A DNA stretch of 64,000 bases, taken from assembly GCA_004017535.1 (NCBI GenBank), contig SAJS01000017.1:62001-126000 (forward strand). The letters are read 5' to 3'. This DNA is from Mesorhizobium sp. GTDB taxonomy: Bacteria > Pseudomonadota > Alphaproteobacteria > Rhizobiales > Rhizobiaceae. The position numbers and the translations under genes are program-made. Positions 1-6,878 of this stretch are shown here, one piece after another (position 1 is the stretch's first letter; each line of letters opens with the position of its first letter). Below the pieces are notes generated by a model, which was not told where the DNA came from, made no database searches, and saw only the letters and a list, made by a program, of their open reading frames with translations.

Positions 1-2
1 CG

Positions 3-836
3 CAGGATGCCATCAAGAAGCAGGGCGGGCTGGCCGAACTGACGGGCGCGGTCGCAAGGCAGGCGCAGATCCTGCCCTCGCCGATCAACGACTGGCTGGG
101 CGGCATTGCCGGCGACACAAGTGGCCTGTCGCAGAAGGCCGTCACCAACGAGCTCAACGCCATTTGGCGGGCGGACATCCTGCCCTTCTGCCAGGCGGCG
201 CTCAACAACCGCTATCCGTTCAGCCCGGAGAGCGCGGTCGACGTCAACGTGCGCGACTTCCAGCGCCTGTTCGGGCCGACCGGCCTGATCGACGCCTTCA
301 CCAACGACCATCTCATCAACTATGTCGACACCGCCAGCGAGCCGTGGAAATGGCGCGCCGACTTCGGCCTCGACCCGGCGGCGCTGGCAGCCTTCGAGCA
401 GGCGCGTCATATCCGCGACGACCTGTTCCCCGGCGGCACCGGGCCGGTGATGAATTTCACGCTGGAGCCGAAGGATCTGTCGCCCAACGTGGCGCGGGTG
501 ACGCTCAACCTCGATGGCCAGAATCTCGTCTACTACAACAACGCGACGAGGCCGCAGCCGATGACATGGCCAGGCAAGGACGGCACCGGCGTGATCTCGC
601 TCGCCTTCCAGCCGGTCGACGGCTCGCCCGAAGTGATGCTCAACGAGACCGGCAGCTGGGCGTGGCTCAGAATGCTGCGCGGCGGCCGCTTCAACGCGAC
701 CAAGCTCACCGACGTCTACAGCCTGCGGCTCGGCACCAAGGGGATGTGGGCCGATTTCGAACTCAAGGCGGCCAGCGTCGAGAACCCGTACACGCTAGAG
801 ATGTTCAAGAAGTTCACATGTCCGCCGCAGATCTGA
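3..836 (+). CDS. tssM: TssM (IcmF/ImpL) type VI membrane-complex protein, C-terminal part
   Basis: The gene is cut by the left edge, and the frame is open from base 3 to a TGA at 834-836 (277 residues visible). TssM is the inner-membrane/periplasmic core of the T6SS trans-envelope complex. The visible part matches the extracytoplasmic C-terminus of the family: a segment with FCQAALNNRYPFSPES, then FGPTGLIDAF, then a beta-rich tail ending LEMFKKFTCPPQI. The same pattern (NGRYPFAADSSED, FAPGGLMDRFF, FSCPKAF) occurs in the complete TssM further along this window, so these are two TssM paralogues. The tagF start overlaps the end of this gene by 19 bases, which implies a shared transcript. Family assignment is firm; whether the N-terminal half is intact cannot be seen. 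Confidence 0.88.
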   Translation, partial: QDAIKKQGGLAELTGAVARQAQILPSPINDWLGGIAGDTSGLSQKAVTNELNAIWRADILPFCQAALNNRYPFSPESAVDVNVRDFQRLFGPTGLIDAFTNDHLINYVDTASEPWKWRADFGLDPAALAAFEQARHIRDDLFPGGTGPVMNFTLEPKDLSPNVARVTLNLDGQNLVYYNNATRPQPMTWPGKDGTGVISLAFQPVDGSPEVMLNETGSWAWLRMLRGGRFNATKLTDVYSLRLGTKGMWADFELKAASVENPYTLEMFKKFTCPPQI

Positions 837-1360
837 TCCTGCCCGGCTTCTACGGCAAGATGCCCGCCGCCGGCGATTTCGTTACGCGGCGGCTGCCGGG
901 CGATTTCGTGCGCGTGTGGGACCGCTGGCTGGCGCAACACATCGTGCCGCTGCTCGGGGTGGAGACCTGGCCGACAGGCACGGCGCTGCGTTTCCTCAGC
1001 GGCCCTGCTTCATTCGGTTGCGCGGCCGGCCTGGTGCTGCAAAGCGCCGACAGGGTGGGTCGGCAATTTCCATTGAGCGTCGTCGCCAGGCTCCCCGAGG
1101 CGCCACTCAAGCTGGCTTATGCCGACGCTTGGTTTGAAAGCATCGAAAATGCGGCGCTGGCCGCGCAACGCGGAGAGCTGACGCCCGACGAACTCGACTC
1201 GGCGCTGGCCGCCCTGCCCATTCCGCTTGTCGATGGCGAACTCGATGTAATCGACGATCTCGTGATGTGGACGGCGCATACGGATATTTTCGACGTCGAT
1301 GCGCAGAGGCCGCAGCCGACGCTCGGGCAGATCTTCGCCGCGAGTTGGGAGACCAGCTGA
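818..1360 (+). CDS. tagF: TagF/ImpM family T6SS accessory protein
   Basis: This is a 180-residue protein. The N-terminus (LPGFYGKMPAAGDFVTRRLP, then FVRVWDRWLAQ) is the characteristic start of the TagF/ImpM family, where a glycine-phenylalanine-glycine-like loop precedes GDF. TagF acts in the cytoplasm as a post-translational brake on T6SS assembly, linked in other bacteria to the FHA protein and the PpkA/PppA threonine-phosphorylation route. Those partners are all encoded further along this window. The ATG at 818 overlaps the end of tssM, and the stop shares bases with the next start (TGATG at 1358-1362), so translational coupling is likely. Length is close to the usual single-domain form; there is no fused phosphatase domain. 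Confidence 0.88.
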   Translation: MSAADLILPGFYGKMPAAGDFVTRRLPGDFVRVWDRWLAQHIVPLLGVETWPTGTALRFLSGPASFGCAAGLVLQSADRVGRQFPLSVVARLPEAPLKLAYADAWFESIENAALAAQRGELTPDELDSALAALPIPLVDGELDVIDDLVMWTAHTDIFDVDAQRPQPTLGQIFAASWETS

Positions 1361-2448
1361 TGTTCGTCAGCCAGAACACCACCCCGTTTCTCGCTGAGAC
1401 TTTTCCCTACCAGGACAAGCATTGCGTGAAGTTCTGCGTCGCGGTCGTGCGCGCGACATACGATGTCGATGAGCAAGGCAACTGCACGCCCAGCAAAGCG
1501 CAGTCGCCTTTCGTGTACGCCGATACGCATTACGGCGATCCGGAATCCACCTCCATCCGCGTCGAGACCGACTTCGCTCCCGTCAAGCCCACATGCGAGG
1601 TCCTGCTCGATGCGGTGGCGATGGCGCCGCCTGGACAACAGGCCGAATCGGTCGAAGTGCGCCTGGTCGGCCCGGGATTGGACAAGCGGGCGGTGGTTAC
1701 CGGCCAGAGGCGCTGGTTCAGGGGCGGGCTTGGCATCCAGGCTTCCCGGCCGACACCCTTCGTTTCGATGCCCCTGGCATGGCACCTCACCTTCGGCGGC
1801 ACTGATCGAACGGATCCAGACCCGGCAACGCATCGCAGCGACGCGGTCAACCCGATCGGCAGCGGCTATCTTGCCGGCCAGGGCAATATTGACGGCACAC
1901 CTTTGCCGTGCGTCGAGCACCCCCAGTCGCGGATGCGCATCTGGAACGACCGGCCGCGCCCGATCGGCTTCGGCCCGGTGCCGCGCTTTGCCAAGGACCG
2001 TGCGCGCTATGCCGGCACCTACGACAAATACTGGATGGAGAACGTGTTGCCGTTTCTGCCGCAGGATTTCGACGACCGCTACTTTCAGGCCGCGCCGGAG
2101 GACCAGTGGCTCGACAAACTTTCCGAAGGCATGATGTTTGGCTGCGCCGGCATGAGCAGGAGCGGTATCTTCAAAGTCAGGCTGCCGGCGCTGTCAGTGC
2201 CGGTGCGGTTCATGTACGACGACAGGACCGAGCACAAGGTGGCGACGCCGGACACGCTGACCATCGTGCCGCATGAAGGCAGGATCGTGCTGGTGGGGCG
2301 GGTCGGCACGAAGCTGCCGCGCAAATTCGTACGGCTGCAGCAGGTCCAGGTGGGGCCGCCGCCCAAAGAGCCTGCAGTCAAGCCGCACTATGCCGGCCTT
2401 GGCGAGGCGGTCGCTGCGCTCTCCAAGCTGCGAGGCCGACGCCGATGA
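1360..2448 (+). CDS. DUF2169 family protein, probable T6SS effector adaptor/chaperone
   Basis: This 362-residue soluble protein resembles the DUF2169 family: an early segment with FCVAVVRATYDVD, central tryptophan-rich patches such as RRWFRGGLGIQASRPTPF and SMPLAWHLTFGGTD, then PIGFGPVPRF and WMENVLPFLPQDFDDRYFQAAPEDQ. DUF2169 proteins are recognised as adaptors that load PAAR-like effectors on VgrG; in Agrobacterium one is needed for delivery of a DNase effector. Here the gene sits two genes before a DUF4150 (PAAR-like) putative effector, so it is inferred to serve that protein. Its ATG overlaps the stop of tagF, and its own end overlaps the next gene by ATGA, giving a tightly coupled run. 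The chaperone role in this strain is inferred from family and position. Confidence 0.82.
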   Translation: MFVSQNTTPFLAETFPYQDKHCVKFCVAVVRATYDVDEQGNCTPSKAQSPFVYADTHYGDPESTSIRVETDFAPVKPTCEVLLDAVAMAPPGQQAESVEVRLVGPGLDKRAVVTGQRRWFRGGLGIQASRPTPFVSMPLAWHLTFGGTDRTDPDPATHRSDAVNPIGSGYLAGQGNIDGTPLPCVEHPQSRMRIWNDRPRPIGFGPVPRFAKDRARYAGTYDKYWMENVLPFLPQDFDDRYFQAAPEDQWLDKLSEGMMFGCAGMSRSGIFKVRLPALSVPVRFMYDDRTEHKVATPDTLTIVPHEGRIVLVGRVGTKLPRKFVRLQQVQVGPPPKEPAVKPHYAGLGEAVAALSKLRGRRR

Positions 2449-3452
2449 CGGTCGTCAGCTGCGTCAGCCTCGTTTCGCCCGTCGGCTACAGCGCCGCCGC
2501 GACCTGCGCGGCGCTGCGGGCCGGCATCGCGACGTTCGAGGAACTCGATTATCGCGACCGCATGGCGGTACCGATCCGCGGCGCGCGCGTCGACGCCATC
2601 GCGCCGTCCAGACGCGGGCGTGAGCGGCTGCGCGCGCTAGCGCGTTTGGTGTTGGAACACGTCGAACCCGACATCAGAGCGGCGCTGCCCTGGGCGCAGA
2701 TGCCGCTGATCCTTTGCACCCGCGAGAAGGAAACGCCCGGCGCGCGGCTGAACGGCATGTTCGCGGACCTACGTTTTCCCGACGGCTCCGCGGTGAACGA
2801 GCGGCGCACGGCGCATATCGCGGCCGGCCAGCCTGCCGCCTTCGCGGCGCTGATGCAGGCGCGCAAGATGCTCGACGAAGGGGCTGCGGCATGCCTTGTC
2901 CTCGCGATCGACAGCCTCATCGACGCGCGCACTCTGGCCTGGCTCGACCGCCATATGCGGCTGAAGACTAGCGTGACGACGGACGGGCTGATCCCCGGCG
3001 AGGCCGCATGCCTGGCGGTCGTCAGCCACCGTCCGCTGATGCCGCGCCATGTCGCGATACGCGGCCTGGGGCTTGGCGAAGAGACGGCGACGGCGATCAG
3101 CGAGGAGCCCTTCCGTGCCAACGGACTGGCAGGAGCCTTGAAGGCAGCGCTCGCCTCGGCGCGCACTGAAATGCACGAGGTGGCCTTCCGCCTCAGTGAC
3201 GTGGCGGGTGAATCCTATGCCTTCGAGGAACTCGTCATCGCGCAGATGCGCAACATGCGCCAGTCGCGGCCGGAACAACCGGTGTGGCACGCCGCCGACT
3301 GCATCGGCGACACCGGGGCGGCCGCAGGGCTGATTCAGCTTGCATGGGCGGAGCAGGCTTTCAGCCGTAAATACGCCCCTGGCGCATTAGGTGCGCTACA
3401 TGGCAGCTCAATGGCCTTCGGCGGGCGCGCCGCTGCGATAGTCTCTGCTTGA
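2445..3452 (+). CDS. Beta-ketoacyl-synthase-like (thiolase-fold) protein of the T6SS effector module
   Basis: The 335-residue product looks like a thiolase-fold protein related to beta-ketoacyl synthases. It has an N-terminal GYSAAATCAALRAG segment, a middle ACLVLAIDSLIDARTLAWLD where ketosynthases usually carry the nucleophilic cysteine elbow, and a glycine-rich tail ending HGSSMAFGGRAAAIVSA. The elbow shows Asp-Ser (AIDSL) rather than a clear catalytic Cys, so ordinary condensing activity is doubtful. Such genes recur between DUF2169 and DUF4150 genes in proteobacterial T6SS islands, and their role there is not established. The ATGA overlap with the preceding gene and the 9-base gap to the putative effector place it in the same transcript. 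A structural or loading function, or modification of cargo, are both only guesses. Confidence 0.7.
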   Translation: MTVVSCVSLVSPVGYSAAATCAALRAGIATFEELDYRDRMAVPIRGARVDAIAPSRRGRERLRALARLVLEHVEPDIRAALPWAQMPLILCTREKETPGARLNGMFADLRFPDGSAVNERRTAHIAAGQPAAFAALMQARKMLDEGAAACLVLAIDSLIDARTLAWLDRHMRLKTSVTTDGLIPGEAACLAVVSHRPLMPRHVAIRGLGLGEETATAISEEPFRANGLAGALKAALASARTEMHEVAFRLSDVAGESYAFEELVIAQMRNMRQSRPEQPVWHAADCIGDTGAAAGLIQLAWAEQAFSRKYAPGALGALHGSSMAFGGRAAAIVSA

Positions 3453-3461
3453 GGAGGGGAG

Positions 3462-4508
3462 ATGACCAAGAACGTCTTCGCCGGAATGTGGGAAATTGCC
3501 GCCGAGAACGGGATGAACAAGTCTATCGCACGGTTTCCGGACGTGTGCATGTCGCCACCTTCGCCGCCGGCCGGCCCGATTCCGATCCCTTACCCGGATA
3601 CGTCGTTCTCGAACAATCTGCAGTCTGCCTCAACCACGGTGAAGATCGGTGGCAAGGGGGCGGCACTGGCCCAGAAGTCTTACTACAAGGAGCCGGTGCT
3701 GGGCGACGAGGCAGCGACACGCACCTTTGGCGCAAACGTTGTGACGCATCAGATCACCGGTAAGACCTTCTTCCAGGCCTGGTGCATGGACGTGAAGTTC
3801 GAAAGCAAGAACGTCTGCAGGCATTTCGATATCACGACCAGCAATCATGCTTCCGCGGCGACCACGACCGCACCGCTTGTGTCGTTGGAAATGCAGAACC
3901 TCGCCGATTCGCAATATGCCATCGACAACGGTGTTTGCCCCTGCTGCGGCGATGCGTTGCACGAGTGGCAGCGCGATCCGGACAGCACTGAAACGCCCAA
4001 GAAGCCTTACAAGGCAGTCACATCAACGGAATTCTGGCAATCACGCGTCGATCGGCTGCCGGCAGGCGCAAACAAGACCAATATGGAGGCGAAATTCAAG
4101 GATTTCGTGATGGCGAAAAGCGCGGCACGCGCGAACAGTCGCGCCGGAGGCGCTGGCTGCAACAACGTCCATCCTAGTGAGACGAGTGGTTGCGCCATCC
4201 ATTTCGAGATACCGCAAGGTAAACGACATCCAGACCCGGACAATCCTGGCGATGTTCTGACGACATCAGGGCTGTGCGCAAAGGATTTTGGACATGCCAA
4301 GAAGATGCGCATCGATGCAGTTTGGTCAGCGAGAACCGGAACTCCAGCGGTGGCCGGCACGTCGCGAAATCATATTACACCGAAACAGGCCGGCGGATGC
4401 AACGACCCGAACAATGTGGTCCCGGAAAACATGATGGGTGGCCCCGAATGCCAAGAGATCGAGGATCTGCAGAGCGATCTTGAGGTCGGAACCAACAGTC
4501 TGGTCTGA
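3462..4508 (+). CDS. DUF4150 (PAAR-like) T6SS effector with cysteine/histidine-rich C-terminal putative nuclease domain
   Basis: The first ~100 of 348 residues match DUF4150, a PAAR-like domain that caps the VgrG spike (FPDVCMSPPSPPAGPIPIPYPDTS then TTVKIGGKGAALAQKSYYK). The remainder is the likely toxin. It has a CPCC pair (GVCPCCGDALHEW), a CNNVHP..SGCAIHFEI segment and a terminal NHITPKQAGGC (Asn-His at about 303-304) followed by NNVVPENM and GPECQEIEDLQ. The conserved Asn-His plus paired cysteines suggests a zinc-supported HNH/GHH-like nuclease fold, but this is inferred from pattern only. It follows DUF2169 and ketosynthase-like genes and is itself followed by a candidate immunity gene. 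The 3' part is visibly less G+C rich than upstream T6SS genes, which is common for exchanged toxin cassettes. A strong GGAGGGGAG-type ribosome site lies just before the ATG. Confidence 0.78.
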   Translation: MTKNVFAGMWEIAAENGMNKSIARFPDVCMSPPSPPAGPIPIPYPDTSFSNNLQSASTTVKIGGKGAALAQKSYYKEPVLGDEAATRTFGANVVTHQITGKTFFQAWCMDVKFESKNVCRHFDITTSNHASAATTTAPLVSLEMQNLADSQYAIDNGVCPCCGDALHEWQRDPDSTETPKKPYKAVTSTEFWQSRVDRLPAGANKTNMEAKFKDFVMAKSAARANSRAGGAGCNNVHPSETSGCAIHFEIPQGKRHPDPDNPGDVLTTSGLCAKDFGHAKKMRIDAVWSARTGTPAVAGTSRNHITPKQAGGCNDPNNVVPENMMGGPECQEIEDLQSDLEVGTNSLV

Positions 4509-4524
4509 GAGCGAGGATTCGCGT

Positions 4525-5364
4525 TTGACACAAGAGAGTTTCGCTTCCGATCAGCCGTTCCGGCCCTTGGCTCTTGGATTCTTCATTGAAGAAAACAACG
4601 AATCGACTGACACCAAGCCGATCGTGCAGGGTTCCGACTGGCAGCGGATTTATGCCATAAATCTACTCTGCCGACAGGGTGACTTCTCCAAAACGCACCA
4701 CGTCGCTCCAATTCTCATGCGCAATACCGAAAGCTTGATCTGGTCGGCGGGCGTTAACATCATCGCGTCTGCTAGCAGGTGGGAAGATGTGCAGAAAGCG
4801 CTGAATGTCTTTCAGGAACGCATCGACACACCGTGGGTTCGGTACAATATGTCGCTATTGCTCGGGCTGTCCTGCGACCTGCGCGCGGTCGACCCGCTGC
4901 TGATGATATACGGGCGCTGCACAGACCCCGAGGAGGATGGGGATCAGACACTGCGTGAGCTTTCCTATTTGCTGGAAGCCGCAAACAAGGAGATATTCGG
5001 TGGCGGCGGAGCCGAAATCGAGCATCAGCGCATCGTGAATCTCGCTGCGCCCCTGCGAGATGCGCTCTCCCATTCGGTTCAAGGGACTAAGGTATTCGAA
5101 AGCGAGACGTTCGATGTCGTAAGGCTCGCAACGCGTCTATTGGCGCAGGCGGAGAACGGAAATTTGCAGAGCGAGCGGTTTTATCGTGGCAGGCTGATAT
5201 TCGAAGCAAATACAGGCGTGAATTGTTCTTCATTCTTTAATGAGCTGGGGCGTCCAGACCGTCTATCCATCATGGCCATTCTCGAGGAATTCTTCGACGG
5301 CAACCCGCGAGAAAAGTATAAGCCCGGGCAGCGCTACTTCTTTGGCCATCCGATCCTACCCTAG
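4525..5364 (+). CDS. Candidate immunity protein to the adjacent DUF4150 effector
   Basis: I do not recognise the family. The reading frame gives 279 residues from a TTG at 4525, preceded at a sensible distance by AGGA. An ATG at 4438 in the same frame would overlap the effector by 71 bases and is less likely. There is no signal peptide or membrane segment. The sequence is mostly helical with acidic patches (LGFFIEENNES, DPEEDGDQTLRELSYLLEA, AILEEFFDGNPREKY). Coding is supported by an undisturbed long frame with non-local, A+T-richer codon use. Its position 16 bases after the putative toxin gene, on the same strand and just before a convergent gene, is the classic place for a cognate immunity gene; that role is inferred from position alone. 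Confidence 0.62.
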   Translation: MTQESFASDQPFRPLALGFFIEENNESTDTKPIVQGSDWQRIYAINLLCRQGDFSKTHHVAPILMRNTESLIWSAGVNIIASASRWEDVQKALNVFQERIDTPWVRYNMSLLLGLSCDLRAVDPLLMIYGRCTDPEEDGDQTLRELSYLLEAANKEIFGGGGAEIEHQRIVNLAAPLRDALSHSVQGTKVFESETFDVVRLATRLLAQAENGNLQSERFYRGRLIFEANTGVNCSSFFNELGRPDRLSIMAILEEFFDGNPREKYKPGQRYFFGHPILP

Positions 5365-5371
5365 TCTAGGA

Positions 5372-6445
5372 TCACGCCACGCGGTTTTGAGCCCGCCAGA
5401 ACTCCACCCGATCCGGGACAGCGACGCCCACGACCTCGTCACCGAAAAACTCTGCAAACGCCGGTCCCAAATCCGTCGGATCGACCGTAAACAGCTTCGT
5501 CTCCTCCCGCGCTTCCGGAAAAAGCTCCAGAAAAGCCGCGCATGCCGCGACAGCCAGATAGGGCTCGCGCATGCGCTCGATGAGCCAGGCCAGAACGGAT
5601 CTGTCGCCCAGCATGCCGATGCCGCGGACGGCAAGCGGCGCTGTCCGTTGCGACTTCATCAGCCCTCCCATCCAGGCGCGAACGTCCTTGTCCGGTCCGG
5701 CTTTTGCCAATGCGCGCATCGCAATCATTGCATCCGGGCCGGCGGTGGTAGCGATTTTCCTGAGTTCCCGCCGCGCGAGGTCCCCCGACCCCAATTCGAC
5801 GAGCGCCCATGAGGCCCAAAGCCGGACGCGCTCATCCTCGTGGTCAAGCGCGGCATGGACATCGCGCGCCAGATCGAAGCGCCGCAGTTGACCGGCAAGA
5901 CGCAGGGCCGCGGCGCGCACCCTGAAATCGTGATCCTTACCCAGCTTGGCCAAAGTGGTGCCTGGGTCGACTTTATGCTCGATACATGCCGAAATGCCGA
6001 GGAAGCGCAGGAAGGCATCCCGGTCGCCTATCCATTCGCGAACAAAGGGCCCGATGACCGCCGGCTTGTGCCATGCCAGCGCGCCAACCAAGCCCCTGGC
6101 ATCGTCGCTTGTCACACGTCCCAATTCGACTGACTGCGCCACCTTCTTGCTGTCGGCCAGTTCAAGAGCCATCCACGCGAAAGCGAACAGCTCGCCCTTG
6201 TCCGGGAAGTCCTCGTGCTGCGCGATCAGAAACGGCCACGCGGGGGCGCCGGCGATGCGCAGGGCGTCCAGGTTTATCTCGAGTCGCTCGTCGATCTCGG
6301 CGATGACCTTGGCGTCGGGCGGATCCTCAGCTGACCAACTGTCACGCTGCGCCCACAGGAAGGCAGCAAGCTCCGCGTGCTGGCGTATGACTTCAGCCGC
6401 GACGCGGGCCGGCCGTGGCCCCTGTGCCTTCAACGGAGTCCGCAT
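5372..6445 (-). CDS. HEAT-repeat T6SS accessory protein (TIGR02270-like)
   Basis: This is a 357-residue protein with HEAT-like helical repeats across its centre (for example VRAAALRLAGQL, ALDHEDERVRLWASWALVELG, AMIAMRALAKAG, LAVRGIGMLGDRSVLAWLIE). It resembles the TIGR02270 family encoded beside vgrG and DUF2169/DUF4150 genes in T6SS islands; the biochemical role is unknown, and scaffolding or effector loading is plausible for a solenoid. The start is set at ATG 6445 because it overlaps the stop of the preceding gene (ATGA), giving a vgrG, DUF6484, HEAT-protein operon on this strand. It converges with the candidate immunity gene, with only seven bases between the stops. There is no secretion signal. 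Confidence 0.75.
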   Translation of the reverse strand: MRTPLKAQGPRPARVAAEVIRQHAELAAFLWAQRDSWSAEDPPDAKVIAEIDERLEINLDALRIAGAPAWPFLIAQHEDFPDKGELFAFAWMALELADSKKVAQSVELGRVTSDDARGLVGALAWHKPAVIGPFVREWIGDRDAFLRFLGISACIEHKVDPGTTLAKLGKDHDFRVRAAALRLAGQLRRFDLARDVHAALDHEDERVRLWASWALVELGSGDLARRELRKIATTAGPDAMIAMRALAKAGPDKDVRAWMGGLMKSQRTAPLAVRGIGMLGDRSVLAWLIERMREPYLAVAACAAFLELFPEAREETKLFTVDPTDLGPAFAEFFGDEVVGVAVPDRVEFWRAQNRVA

Positions 6446-6876
6446 CAATTCAGGTTGATCGAGCCGCCGCGAATGCGCTGGGCACCACTGGCGTGGCTGG
6501 TGATATGAGCGCCGCGAATTGTGATGCGGCCGTCCGCCTCCATCAGGATGGTCGCCTTGCCACATCTCAGCTCCAAGCGTTCCTCAGCGATGATCTGCAC
6601 ACGCCGCCCGTCACGGATAACTTGCGGAGCCGTCTTCGCGCGGTTGGGATCGATGATCCGACCGACGATCAAAGGCCTGCGAGGGTTGCCTTCCTGGAAC
6701 AGCAAGGCCACCTCACAGCCGATCATATCGGAAGACAACTCGCACAGGCTGCGCGCGGGCAACGCCGTTTTTTCCGGATTGCCGGGGAAAACGACGAGCG
6801 GCGCCTCCTCCCCGAAACCCAGGAAGGCACCGATCACCACTCCGTCAATCTTGGCCCTGACCTTGCTCATCGTCAC
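6445..6876 (-). CDS. DUF6484-like small beta protein downstream of vgrG
   Basis: The product is 143 residues: a DGVVIGAFLGFGEEAPLVVFPGNP opening, then CEVALLFQEGNPRRPLIVGRI, and a short beta tail (GKATILMEADGRITIRGAHITSHASG) that imitates the end of a VgrG spike. This arrangement fits DUF6484, small proteins found next to vgrG in many T6SS loci. The tail motif VLMEADGRITIRG is close to the one at the end of the neighbouring VgrG (IVMKKDGTIIIEGKDI), suggesting a shared beta-prism element, possibly forming part of the spike tip or a mini-spike. It starts immediately after the vgrG stop and its own stop overlaps the next gene. Function is inferred from context only. Confidence 0.7.
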   Translation of the reverse strand: MTMSKVRAKIDGVVIGAFLGFGEEAPLVVFPGNPEKTALPARSLCELSSDMIGCEVALLFQEGNPRRPLIVGRIIDPNRAKTAPQVIRDGRRVQIIAEERLELRCGKATILMEADGRITIRGAHITSHASGAQRIRGGSINLN

Positions 6877-6878
6877 CC

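Noticed and set aside
4438-4524. Earlier ATG for the candidate immunity gene
   Set aside because: It would overlap the effector by 71 bases and has no ribosome site, while the TTG at 4525 has AGGA at the right distance.
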